Made by a program: the position numbers and the translations under genes. Positions 51,203-59,485 of a DNA stretch of 64,000 bases are shown in pieces. Source of the stretch: Hymenobacter cheonanensis (GTDB lineage Bacteria; Bacteroidota; Bacteroidia; Cytophagales; Hymenobacteraceae); NCBI RefSeq assembly GCF_030581075.1, contig NZ_JAUQSW010000003.1:186001-250000 (forward strand), written 5' to 3'. Position 1 is the stretch's first letter. Every line of letters starts with the position of its first letter. The notes beneath the pieces were generated by a model that saw nothing but the letters and a program-made list of their open reading frames with translations, searched no databases and had not been told where the DNA came from.

Positions 51203-51976
51203 TTAGCGGAGGGCCGAAACGTCGAGTTTCGAGCCATCGGCCAGGAAATTGTTGGCAATTGCCACAACCTCAGCCGGCGACATAGCCCGTTCGAGGCTAG
51301 AGTTGGCCGGGGCATTGTTGGTGGTTACGCTGCTGGTGCCAGCGGTAGTGAGCGTAACTACGTCGTTGCCAACGAAGGTGCCTTCCGAAACCAGGTCACG
51401 AATGATAGCAGCGTGGCGCGCTTCTACCGAAACGATTTTGCCGGCGATGTAGAGGTATTGAGCCGAGGTAATGTACTGGCCAGCACCGTTGTAGGCAGCT
51501 ACCCCAAGGTCTTCGAATGCTTTGGCGGTAGCTAGTACCGACGTGCGGTCGTTGAAGTTGACGGCTCCGAAATTGGGCGTCAGGGCCTGAATGGGCGTAG
51601 CGCCAGCGGCGGTAATGGCAGCCTTAAAGAAATCGCGGTGAATAACCTCGTGGTAGTAGAGGTCGTCGAAAATAGCTTTCTCGGCGGCCGTAATGGTGCT
51701 ACCCGTGTAGTAGGTACCCGTGCGAACCTGCGTGTAGAAAGCGGCTTCGAGCTGCTCCAGCGCGTAGGCGTAGTTGAGCACGCCGGCATCACCGCTGCCC
51801 ACGCTTACCATACCCGGCGACGAATCGCTTTTGCTGCAACCGGCCAGCACGAGGGCCGTGGCGCCAGCCGTGGCACCAGCGTACATGAAAAACGAGCGAC
51901 GCTTGATGGGCGTGTAGAGCGGCTGCTCTACTCGTGGCTCTTGCAAGAGCAAATCAGAGTTGGGGGTGGTTGACAT
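51203..51976 (-). CDS. ferritin-like domain lipoprotein
   Basis: A 257-residue protein with K-R-R-S-F-F-M-Y-A-G-A at residues 26-36 and a lipobox L-V-L-A-G-C at about 47, suggesting Tat export and lipidation. The ferritin-like domain shows L-E-Q-L-E-A-A-F, H-E-V-I-H-R-D-F-F, A-F-E-D-L-G and S-V-E-A-R-H-A. Paralogue of the next gene downstream, 47 bases away on the same strand. Likely metal-binding, stress-related and envelope-located; the exact reaction is unknown. Confidence 0.86.
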   Translation of the reverse strand: MSTTPNSDLLLQEPRVEQPLYTPIKRRSFFMYAGATAGATALVLAGCSKSDSSPGMVSVGSGDAGVLNYAYALEQLEAAFYTQVRTGTYYTGSTITAAEKAIFDDLYYHEVIHRDFFKAAITAAGATPIQALTPNFGAVNFNDRTSVLATAKAFEDLGVAAYNGAGQYITSAQYLYIAGKIVSVEARHAAIIRDLVSEGTFVGNDVVTLTTAGTSSVTTNNAPANSSLERAMSPAEVVAIANNFLADGSKLDVSALR

Positions 51977-52308
51977 AAAAAAGGAAAAGGGAAAAAGTAA
52001 TTTCCGGGGTTGCGAGGCTATACGGCTAATGCTGTTGTTCAGGTTACTCAGCGCTTTATTATTTTAGCGCAACCCGCCGGATGATGTATATTGCTGAGTT
52101 AGTGGCCCCAGGGTAAGTAGACGCATAGTGTTAGCCCAGGTGTAAAGGCGCCACGCTCCATGTACGAGGCATAGTGCTAACTCGGATGCTGCCCGCCCCA
52201 AAATCAGGCGAATAACCAAGCCGCTGCGAGCGTTGGCAGAAGCTTGAAAATAAGCAAACGGCTGAGTACTAGCCGGCAGATTTTAAGTCAAAGCTCAGCT
52301 AGCCGTAT

Positions 52309-52337
52309 AAAAAAAAGCGCGTGCTCTGGGCATGCGC
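52309..52337 (-). terminator. orphan terminator, minus strand
   Basis: On the minus strand gcgcatg / cacgcgc stem (one mismatch), 7-nt loop and eight T. Confidence 0.6.
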
Positions 52338-52454
52338 TCTGGGTTCGGGAGCAAGTAATACTATGCGCTGCCGGCTATTACCCGGCTCAGAAAACAGCCG
52401 CCGCGAGCCTGGCGCAGGCGCGTAGCGGCCTTGCCGGCTAGGTACTTTGCGCAC

Positions 52455-52483
52455 AAAAAGCCAGCCCTTAAGGCTGGCTTTTT
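52455..52483. terminator. orphan bidirectional terminator
   Basis: Perfect 12-bp stem aaaaagccagcc / ggctggcttttt with 5-nt loop. Confidence 0.75.
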
Positions 52484-52660
52484 GCAGATTTGGGCAACAA
52501 ATAAAATTTAGAAATAGCTACAGCGGAAGAGAAATAAATAAGCTACTGAACTAATAAAACGCGCCAGCCAGGCTGGCGCCCGAGGTTCGTCGCGGCCGAA
52601 GAACCTGGTAGCTTTACGAACTTCGTGCGCAGGCTGGATTTTAGCAATACAAAAAAAGTG

Positions 52661-54148
52661 ATGGCTCGGCGTTTTCAGGTGCGTGCGTGGTGGCTGGGCT
52701 GCTGGCTGGCTGGCTGGCTGCTGCTGGCTGGCGGCTTGCACGCGCAGCCCGCTGCCCCACCGGCCGCCACCGGGCAGGTGAGCCTGGTGGCGCCCGCCGC
52801 GAGCGTACCCCTGGCGGGGCCCTTCATACTGGCGTTTCGGCTGCAGGGGGCGGCCCTGGCCAGCCACTCGGCCTTCCCCGAAATTGAGGGTTTTCGCAAG
52901 GCGGCCGGCCTCACTACCACTACCACCACGCGGTTGCTGCCCGGCGGCCAGCGCAGCACCGAGCTTACGGTGAGCCAGCGCTATTTTCCGTATACGGAGG
53001 GCGAGTACGTGGTGCCCGCCTTCACGCTTACCGTGAATGGGCAGGTACTGCGCAGCGCCGGGGGCCGGGTGCGGGTGGGCGCCGCCAGCCCGCCGCCCGA
53101 TGCCAGCGCGGCCCCGCCTGGCACGGGCGTGGGCTCGCTCGACCAGCTGCTGGGCAAGCCCAAGCCGCAGTATTTCTACGAGCCGCCCGATGCGGGCCAG
53201 CTAGCCCTTGAGGCCGACCGCGAGCGCGTGTACGTGGGCCAGGGCGTGCGCGTAAACCTGTATTTCTACCTGAAGCCCGCCGACCAGGCACTACTCAACT
53301 TTTACGATTTCAATACCCAGCTCACCGAGCTGCTGCGCCAGCTGCGCCAGCCCACCACCTGGGAAGTGGCCGCCCCCGACCCGTCGCCCCTACCCGATAC
53401 CGTGCGCCGGGCCGGCGGGCAGGTGCTGCTGCGCTTCCACCTGGCGGGGCGCACCTACTACCCACTTAACAAGGAAGCGCTGCAATTTCCGGCCCTGCAG
53501 CTGACACTTACCAAGTTCAAGCTCCTGAAAAAACCGCAGCCCGGCGATACCGAGCGCCTGGCCTTTTATAAAACGTACTCGGCGCCGGCGCTGCGCGTGG
53601 CCGTGCGGCCCCTGCCGCCGCCCGGTGCCGCCGTGGTGGGCGAGTACGTGCTGCGCGAAGGCATCAGCGGCACGCGCTTTCGCACGGGCGAGGCCTTTAC
53701 CTATACGTTTGGGGTGGAGGGCAGCGGCAATGCGGCGGCCCTCACGGCGCCGGCCCTGCGGCCCCGCGCCGGGCTAGCCGTGTATGGCCCCACCACGCGC
53801 GAGGAAGCGCTGCCCGACGGCCACTTCCGCAAAAGCTTTCGGTACCGGCTGGTAACCCAGCGGCCCGGCGTGCTGGCGTTTGACAGCCTCGTGCAGCTGC
53901 CTTTTTTCAACCCCGTTACGGCCCGCTACGATACCCTGCGGCCCGAGCTGCGCGTGACGGTGAGTGGCCCTGCGCGAGCCACTACCTCGGCCAGCCCCGA
54001 CGATGACCCCTTCTATGGCCCGGCCCTGGCCCGCGCCGAAGCTCAGCTGCAGCCCCTGGATGTGTACCACCAAGTGGGCCGCTACGCCGCGTGGCTGGTC
54101 GTTGCGCTGCTGGGGCTAGCGGCCGTGGGGTGGTGGCGGGCGCGGTAA
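52661..54148 (+). CDS. BatD-like (oxygen tolerance) membrane protein
   Basis: A 495-residue protein (start ATG 52661): signal peptide to about residue 28 (L-L-L-A-G-G-L-H-A-Q), several Ig-like beta domains including L-A-S-H-S-A-F-P-E-I and E-G-E-Y-V-V-P-A-F-T-L-T-V-N, and one C-terminal membrane helix at about 470-488. BatD proteins are partners of VWA-domain Bat proteins and MoxR ATPases. The MoxR in this window is 35 kb away and no VWA gene is nearby, so this is an isolated family member. Confidence 0.8.
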   Translation: MARRFQVRAWWLGCWLAGWLLLAGGLHAQPAAPPAATGQVSLVAPAASVPLAGPFILAFRLQGAALASHSAFPEIEGFRKAAGLTTTTTTRLLPGGQRSTELTVSQRYFPYTEGEYVVPAFTLTVNGQVLRSAGGRVRVGAASPPPDASAAPPGTGVGSLDQLLGKPKPQYFYEPPDAGQLALEADRERVYVGQGVRVNLYFYLKPADQALLNFYDFNTQLTELLRQLRQPTTWEVAAPDPSPLPDTVRRAGGQVLLRFHLAGRTYYPLNKEALQFPALQLTLTKFKLLKKPQPGDTERLAFYKTYSAPALRVAVRPLPPPGAAVVGEYVLREGISGTRFRTGEAFTYTFGVEGSGNAAALTAPALRPRAGLAVYGPTTREEALPDGHFRKSFRYRLVTQRPGVLAFDSLVQLPFFNPVTARYDTLRPELRVTVSGPARATTSASPDDDPFYGPALARAEAQLQPLDVYHQVGRYAAWLVVALLGLAAVGWWRAR

Positions 54149-54187
54149 CTTTACCTTTTTAGCGCTTCGCTGCGAGCTGTCGGCTGG

Positions 54188-54195
54188 TAGCTTTG
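54188..54195 (+). promoter_or_regulatory. -7 element of aroC
   Basis: TAGCTTTG, 45 bases before the chosen ATG at 54241. Confidence 0.45.
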
Positions 54196-54240
54196 TTGAG
54201 AAACAGCTGCTGGCAACTGCTGGCTAAGAGCCTCTTATTC

Positions 54241-55320
54241 ATGTCAAATAGCTTCGGAACACTTTTTCGTATTACCACTTTCGGCGAGTCGCACGGGGTG
54301 GGTATTGGGGTTATCATTGATGGCTGCCCGGCGGGGCTAGCCCTCGACCCGGCCACCATTCAGCGCGCCCTCGATAGGCGCCGGCCGGGCCAGTCGGCCC
54401 TCACCACCCCGCGCCAGGAGGCCGACCGCGTGCAGGTGCAATCGGGCACGTTTGAGGGGCTGACGACGGGCACGCCCATCAGCCTGTTTATTCCGAATGC
54501 CGACCAGCGCTCCGATGACTACTCGCACATTGCCGGCGCCTACCGCCCTAGCCACGCCGATTACACCTACGATGCCAAGTATGGCCGCCGCGACCACCGC
54601 GGTGGCGGCCGCAGCTCGGCCCGTGAAACGGCGGCCCGCGTGGCCGCCGGCGCCGTGGCGGCCGAGCTGCTGGCCCACTTTGGTGTTGAGGTCAAGGCCT
54701 ACGTATCGGCCGTGGGCGAGGTAGAAGTGGGCAAAGCCTACGAGGAGCTGGACCTAAGTCTCATTGATAGCAACCCCGTGCGCTGCCCCGACGCCGAAGC
54801 CGCCGCGCGCATGGAAACCCGTATTCGCCAGGCACAGGCGGCCCACGATACCGTAGGCGGCGTCGTTACGGGCGTGGCTACCGGCCTGCCGCCGGGCCTC
54901 GGCGAGCCGGTTTTCGACAAGCTGCCCGCCGTGCTCGGGCACGCGCTGCTGAGTATCAATGCCGTGAAGGGCTTCGAGTTTGGCTCGGGCTTCGAGGGCA
55001 CCAAGCTGCCCGGCTCGCAGCACAACGACGAGTTTTACACCGATGAGGTGGGCCGCGTGCGCACCCGCACCAACCACAGCGGCGGCAGCCAGGGCGGCAT
55101 CAGCAATGGCCAGGACGTATTTTTTCGCGTTGCCTTCAAGCCCGTGGCTACGCTGCTCCAGCCCCAGCAAACCATCAACCAGGCTGGCGAGGCCGTGACC
55201 CTGGCCGGTCGCGGCCGCCACGATGCCTGCGTGCTGCCCCGCGCCGTGCCCATTGTGGAGGCCATGACCCAGCTCGTGCTGGCCGACCTACTGCTGCGCG
55301 CGAGGGCCAACAAGTTGTAG
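54241..55320 (+). CDS. aroC: chorismate synthase
   Basis: A 359-residue enzyme of the last shikimate step, making chorismate from EPSP with reduced FMN. Start ATG 54241 ([10 protein letters not shown]). Signatures: [29 protein letters not shown] and [10 protein letters not shown]. Complete length. A promoter element upstream supports this start over the frame beginning at 54193. Confidence 0.97.
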   Translation: MSNSFGTLFRITTFGESHGVGIGVIIDGCPAGLALDPATIQRALDRRRPGQSALTTPRQEADRVQVQSGTFEGLTTGTPISLFIPNADQRSDDYSHIAGAYRPSHADYTYDAKYGRRDHRGGGRSSARETAARVAAGAVAAELLAHFGVEVKAYVSAVGEVEVGKAYEELDLSLIDSNPVRCPDAEAAARMETRIRQAQAAHDTVGGVVTGVATGLPPGLGEPVFDKLPAVLGHALLSINAVKGFEFGSGFEGTKLPGSQHNDEFYTDEVGRVRTRTNHSGGSQGGISNGQDVFFRVAFKPVATLLQPQQTINQAGEAVTLAGRGRHDACVLPRAVPIVEAMTQLVLADLLLRARANKL

Positions 55321-55425
55321 AACCTTATGGGAAATTCCTTGTTAGCACCTTTGTTTAGAATGAATCCAGAATCCGGACTAACTTAGTCGGCTGGTAGGTA
55401 ACCGAAACTCTTAAAAATCAACGAT

Positions 55426-56028
55426 ATGTCTGCCGTTTCCATCTACGCCGAGGCGTCACCCAATCCTGAGAGCATGAAATTCGTGCTCAACTCCACCCTG
55501 CTGCCCGATGGCGTGAGCGTGGATTACCCTAATGTGGAAGCCGCTGCCAACTCGCCCCTAGCTCAGGAACTGTTTGGCTTCGACTATGTAGGCCGCGTGT
55601 TCATCGCCCAAAACTTCGTGACCGTGACCAAAACCCAGCCCGAACTGGGCTGGACCAGCATTATCCCCGAGCTGCGCCAGTTCATAAAAGGCTACGTGGA
55701 GGCCGGTGGCGAGCTGTTTTTGGTAGACCCCGCCGCCGAGCAGCGCGCCGCCCAGGCCGCCAGCGCCGGCGACCCCACCCAGCAGGACGGCTTCACGAGC
55801 CAGAAAATCATTGACCTGCTCGATAACTACGTGCGCCCTGCCGTGGAGCAGGACGGGGGCAATATCACCTTCAAAAGCTTCCACGACGGCATTGTGACTG
55901 TGAACCTGCAGGGCTCGTGCTCGGGCTGCCCCTCGGCCACCGTCACGCTCAAGTCAGGCATCGAGAACCTGCTCAAGCGCATGGTGCCAGAGGTGAAAGA
56001 AGTAGTAGCCGAAGGCGTAACAGTGTAG
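55426..56028 (+). CDS. NifU-family Fe-S scaffold/carrier (Nfu)
   Basis: A 200-residue protein with an N-terminal Nfu_N domain (E-A-S-P-N-P-E-S-M-K-F-V) and a C-terminal NifU domain with the cluster-binding C-S-G-C-P-S motif near residue 166 (L-Q-G-S-C-S-G-C-P). It delivers 4Fe-4S clusters to apoproteins. Monocistronic, with a strong hairpin 25 bases after its stop. Confidence 0.92.
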   Translation: MSAVSIYAEASPNPESMKFVLNSTLLPDGVSVDYPNVEAAANSPLAQELFGFDYVGRVFIAQNFVTVTKTQPELGWTSIIPELRQFIKGYVEAGGELFLVDPAAEQRAAQAASAGDPTQQDGFTSQKIIDLLDNYVRPAVEQDGGNITFKSFHDGIVTVNLQGSCSGCPSATVTLKSGIENLLKRMVPEVKEVVAEGVTV

Positions 56029-56054
56029 CTGACCGCCCACCTGCCGATAAGCGC

Positions 56055-56090
56055 CCCGAAAAGCCAACCCGCCCAGGTTGGCTTTTCGGG
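56055..56090 (+). terminator. terminator after nfu gene
   Basis: Perfect 15-bp stem cccgaaaagccaacc / ggttggcttttcggg, 6-nt loop, followed by acgctttcttt. The T content lies partly in the stem. Confidence 0.6.
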
Positions 56091-56100
56091 ACGCTTTCTT

Positions 56101-56108
56101 TATGTTTG
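56101..56108 (+). promoter_or_regulatory. -7 element of CPBP protease gene
   Basis: TATGTTTG, 17 bases before ATG 56126; excludes the earlier starts at 56078 and 56102. Confidence 0.45.
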
Positions 56109-56125
56109 TTTCTTTAAGAATTCGT

Positions 56126-56962
56126 ATGGAACCTGAGCCTGTTGACGCCCTGCCGGTGGCCTTTCCGACGCTGCGCGAAAGCTGGGGCGTTCTCGGGTGG
56201 TTTCTGGTTATTTCCTTAGTAGTAGGCGTGCCCTTGTATGGGCTAGCTGCCTGGCTGCTGCCGCTGCAATTACCCTTGTATAAGCTCAGCGTTGGCGCGT
56301 TGCTGAGCGTGGTGGTGCAATTGGTGCTGCTGGGGTGGCTGCGGCGGCGTACGAATTTGGTGCGCTTGCCCAGCCTGCGCTGGAACGCGCGCGGGGCGCG
56401 CTGGCAGCTATATGCCCTGCTGCTGGTGCTGGTGCCGGCCCAGGCAGTGGTACTAGCTGCCTTGCATTTGCTGCCGCTGCCTAGCTGGACCGCTAAAACC
56501 TTTCAAAGTATGGCGCACTACCCGCTGCTGAGCCTGGGGTTTGGCTGTTTGCTTGCGCCGGTGCTGGAAGAAATTCTATTCCGGGGCATCTTACTCCGGG
56601 GGCTGCTGCGCAATTATTCGCCAGCCTTGGCTATCGGGCAATCAGCTTTGCTGTTCGGCATCATTCACTTCAACCCGGCGCAGAGCTTATTCGCCCTATG
56701 TTTTGGGTTGACGCTAGGCTGGATTTATTACCGCACGCAGTCGCTGGTGCTGTGCATTGTGCTGCACGGGCTTAATAATCTGCTTTCATTCTTCAGCCTG
56801 ATGCACAACAGTGCTGCCATGAGCGAGGCGGCCCAGTACCACTACCTGACCAGCAGCAAGTTTCTATATACGTTTTTGGGGGCCGCTTTCCTGATGGGCA
56901 GCCTACTTTGGTGGATAAAACGCACCACTTCGCCTCCCGCTGTTGAAGGCCTGGAAAAATAA
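56126..56962 (+). CDS. CPBP-family intramembrane metalloprotease
   Basis: A 278-residue membrane protein with about seven helices. Motif 1 E-E-I-L-F-R-G (near residue 157), motif 2 F-G-I-I-H-F-N and motif 3 H-G-L-N-N-L are the glutamate/histidine set of the CAAX-processing / bacteriocin-processing (Abi) family. Substrate unknown. I chose ATG 56126 because the promoter element lies between it and the earlier possible starts. Confidence 0.88.
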   Translation: MEPEPVDALPVAFPTLRESWGVLGWFLVISLVVGVPLYGLAAWLLPLQLPLYKLSVGALLSVVVQLVLLGWLRRRTNLVRLPSLRWNARGARWQLYALLLVLVPAQAVVLAALHLLPLPSWTAKTFQSMAHYPLLSLGFGCLLAPVLEEILFRGILLRGLLRNYSPALAIGQSALLFGIIHFNPAQSLFALCFGLTLGWIYYRTQSLVLCIVLHGLNNLLSFFSLMHNSAAMSEAAQYHYLTSSKFLYTFLGAAFLMGSLLWWIKRTTSPPAVEGLEK

Positions 56963-56970
56963 TAACCCCC

Positions 56971-57016
56971 ACAAAAAAGCGGCCGGCTACCCCAAGGTAG
57001 CCGGCCGCTTTTTTGT
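56971..57016. terminator. bidirectional terminator between convergent genes
   Basis: 20-bp perfect stem acaaaaaagcggccggctac / gtagccggccgcttttttgt with a 6-nt loop, with A and T runs on the two sides. Confidence 0.88.
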
Positions 57017-57033
57017 GGACCAGGCCCTAGCCG

Positions 57034-57957
57034 CTAGATTTTGCGCGCCCGCTGCTTCACGGTAAAGTTGCGGCTCACATTGAAGCCGAAGCAGAGGTAG
57101 CCATCGAAGAAATTGCCCGAAGTCTGGGTGATGAACTGCTGCTCAATCATGCCCGTCGAGTTGGTTACGTGCATCTGGAAGATGTGCCCGCCGGTTTCGA
57201 TATCCACCCCGAGCGCCACCGAGTTGCGGTAATGGTCGGCGGTGTAGGAGGGCAGCAAATAATAGTACTCGGCATTGAGCGAGAAGCGCTTAGTAAGCTT
57301 GTAGCGCCCGCCGGCCCCGATGGCGTACACGTCGTTTTTCTCGCCTTCGTTAATGACTAGGTTACGGTGCACGAGCGTGGGCATAAGCTGCAGCGAGAGG
57401 TTAGAGCTGAACTTGCGGGCAATGAGCGCCTGGTAGGTGTAGCCCGTGCGCTTGCCCAGCGTGTAGTCGATGCCATTGTTCATGCGCTCGGTCATCACGG
57501 CCGCCGACGTAAAGAGCGTCACCGACACCGGCACCTCGTGCGCGCCGGTCGTTTGCTGAATGGCCTTGTATTTCAAAAAGCCATCAAACGTTTTGCCCTG
57601 CGACGAGCGGCCCACGCCAACCTCAAAGCGGTCGGTGAGCGCATATTCGAAGCCTAGCCGCAGGGTGGCCGCGTCGAGGCCGAAGAAATTGTACGCGCCA
57701 CTATTGAGCGGCCCAAAGCGGTGCGAAATCAGAAACACCATGGTGCCCTCGCCGGGCGTTTGCACGGTGTGGCCATTGATGAGGCGGGTAGCTTTAAACG
57801 TAGCATCGACCACCTGCGTGGCCGGCGCGTCCTTCTTGGTTTCCTGCTCCAGCTGGCCCAGCAGGTCGGTTTGGGCCTGGGCCAGCGGCGCCGCGCCGGC
57901 CGCCATAAACAGCCCTAGCAGCGTGGTGCGGCCAAAAAAAGTAAGTAGTTTTTTCAT
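57034..57957 (-). CDS. DUF5777 beta-barrel protein
   Basis: A 307-residue protein with signal peptide (cleavage near A-Q-A-Q) and regular beta strands, matching DUF5777: D-A-T-F-K-A-T-R-L-I-N-G-H-T, M-V-F-L-I-S-H-R-F-G, and Y-F-L-L-like barrel strands to the end. Probably an outer-membrane barrel. It is the last of three minus-strand genes after a cytochrome-c-type lipoprotein and a YceI protein, a conserved-looking Bacteroidota set of unknown function. Confidence 0.82.
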   Translation of the reverse strand: MKKLLTFFGRTTLLGLFMAAGAAPLAQAQTDLLGQLEQETKKDAPATQVVDATFKATRLINGHTVQTPGEGTMVFLISHRFGPLNSGAYNFFGLDAATLRLGFEYALTDRFEVGVGRSSQGKTFDGFLKYKAIQQTTGAHEVPVSVTLFTSAAVMTERMNNGIDYTLGKRTGYTYQALIARKFSSNLSLQLMPTLVHRNLVINEGEKNDVYAIGAGGRYKLTKRFSLNAEYYYLLPSYTADHYRNSVALGVDIETGGHIFQMHVTNSTGMIEQQFITQTSGNFFDGYLCFGFNVSRNFTVKQRARKI

Positions 57958-57987
57958 ATGAAATAATCAGAAGCAGAGATAAACGCG

Positions 57988-58593
57988 TTAGGGCTGCGAT
58001 ACCAGCGCGGGCGCCACGGCATCGCAGGTGAGGTTGATGCGCACGCTCACCGACTTGGCAATGTGCTCGCGCACGAGCAGCGGAATGTCGATGGAGAAAT
58101 CGGCCGGGGCCACGTTGAAGTAGGCAAATACCACCAGCTGGCCATCGCGCAGCTGCAAAGTGCCCGTCACGATGGCTTTGTGCGTAACGCCGTGAATCGT
58201 GAGGTTGCCCTCGGCCTCCACCGTTTGGGTGGCAGTGGGCAGCTGTTTCAACACTTGCGCCGCATTAAGCACCTGGCCGGTGAAAGTGGCCTTCGGAAAT
58301 TTGTCCGACTCCATGTAGTTCTCGTTGAAGTGCTCCTGCATAAGGGTGCGCTTGAACTGAAACTCGTGGATGGGCACCGAAAAGGCAATCTGGCCCGTGG
58401 CCAGGTCAAATACGGCCGCCACCTTGTCGTTGCGGGCCTCAATATCCTCCATAATGGAGGCCGAGAAAAAGGAAATGTGGCCGGCCCGGGTCATGTATTT
58501 TCCCTGTGCCCAGGCCCGGCTAGGGGTACCCAACCCCAGTAGCATGGCCACCAGCACACTCACCCGCCCCACGCGTAGTAGTAGTTTATGCAT
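57988..58593 (-). CDS. YceI-family periplasmic protein
   Basis: A 201-residue YceI lipocalin-like protein with signal peptide (start ATG at 58591-58593, cleavage near W-A-Q). Body motifs: I-S-F-F-S-A-S-I-M-E-D-I-E-A, F-S-V-P-I-H-E-F-Q-F, M-E-S-D-K-F-P-K-A-T-F and the barrel end. YceI proteins bind isoprenoid or lipid-like molecules. It is the middle gene of the cytochrome c-YceI-DUF5777 set. Confidence 0.88.
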   Translation of the reverse strand: MHKLLLRVGRVSVLVAMLLGLGTPSRAWAQGKYMTRAGHISFFSASIMEDIEARNDKVAAVFDLATGQIAFSVPIHEFQFKRTLMQEHFNENYMESDKFPKATFTGQVLNAAQVLKQLPTATQTVEAEGNLTIHGVTHKAIVTGTLQLRDGQLVVFAYFNVAPADFSIDIPLLVREHIAKSVSVRINLTCDAVAPALVSQP

Positions 58594-58643
58594 AAGCCAA
58601 GCGGACCGGGAGGTAGAAGCCAGGGCGTGCCAGTACGCACGCA

Positions 58644-59066
58644 TTAGTTGTTGAGCGCGCCCGCATCAATCCAGGCTTTGATAAGGGCGATTTCGCAGGC
58701 GCTGGGGCCGTGCACGCCGTCGTAGGGCATGGGCTTGAAGCCCGGCTGGCTCAGCATGTTGCCCATCATCCAGCTCTGGCCGTTCTGCCCGTTGGCGGGT
58801 GTCGACCAGTACTTTACCTCGTTGAAGTTCTCCATGTTGAAGACCCCCAGCGCCAGCGTTTGGTAGTGCTGCGAGTCGTGGCAGCGGTAGCAGTCGTCCT
58901 GCAGAATGGGCAGCACGTGCGTTTTGTACGAAATCGCGGCGGGTAGCGAAGGGCAGGCCGGCTCCGGAATGGTTTCGTGCGTATAAGAGCAGGCGCCCAA
59001 TAGCGCCAAGCCCGACAAAATGACCCCTAGCCCCCAGCGGTTGGGTAGCAGTGTAGATACTTTCAC
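58644..59066 (-). CDS. c-type cytochrome lipoprotein
   Basis: A 140-residue protein with lipobox L-L-G-A-C at about residue 26 and a single haem-attachment motif C-Y-R-C-H. H-V-L-P-I-L-Q-D-D-C-Y-R-C-H precedes W-M-M-G-N-M-L and K-P-M-P-Y-D-G, and the end is I-K-A-W-I-D-A-G-A. Looks like the small planctomycete-type / class I cytochrome fold. First gene of the three-gene set. Confidence 0.85.
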   Translation of the reverse strand: MKVSTLLPNRWGLGVILSGLALLGACSYTHETIPEPACPSLPAAISYKTHVLPILQDDCYRCHDSQHYQTLALGVFNMENFNEVKYWSTPANGQNGQSWMMGNMLSQPGFKPMPYDGVHGPSACEIALIKAWIDAGALNN

Positions 59067-59485
59067 AGAACGTAGAGAGTTGATAATAAGCGGAGGATTT
59101 TTGCTGGAAAATTACGACGAAAAACGCTAGTAAATCAAGGAGTTGACCGTTAATAATGGGCGGATTATAATCATGCTTAATATGGTAAAAATGATATTGT
59201 AAGCTGGTATCCGATGAGCGGGCTGGCCCCACGGCTGCCCGCCTGGCAGCTGCTCGCGGCTTTGGGGCAGGGCCAACCTACGTTAGCAGTCAAAGCTAGG
59301 ATTGAGCGCGGATGAAAATTAGTGATTTTCGTTGACCGGGCCATTTTGCTGGCTGAATGCTTGGCTGCCCGCTATGAGGCAGTTGCCGCCAGGCCAGGCC
59401 CTGCGTGGCGGGTGCCGGTGGCGCATAAAAAAAGCCCGGCCGCCAGGGCCGGGCTTTCTAAAAGCACCGCTGATGAGGCGGGGTA
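59067..59485. other. intergenic region without a supported gene
   Basis: AT-rich left part, GC-rich right part. Short frames at 59214 and 59322 lack codon bias and homologous-looking sequence. The secDF terminator is at 59427-59457. Confidence 0.55.
59427..59457 (-). terminator. secDF terminator
   Basis: 11-bp stem aaagcccggcc / ggccgggcttt with 5-nt loop and an A run on the left. Confidence 0.8.

Larger units (their letters stand above)
51977..52660. other. long intergenic region with orphan terminators
   Basis: No protein gene is supported in 684 bases between two divergent operons. Two terminator-type hairpins (52309-52337 minus; 52455-52483 either strand) are not accounted for by flanking genes and leave room for a small RNA of roughly 100-140 nt between them. 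No tRNA, tmRNA, RNase P or SRP signature is visible. Confidence 0.5.

Noticed and set aside
52341..52380. ggttcg-type word as a tRNA T-loop
   Set aside because: No acceptor stem, anticodon arm or CCA context could be built around it.
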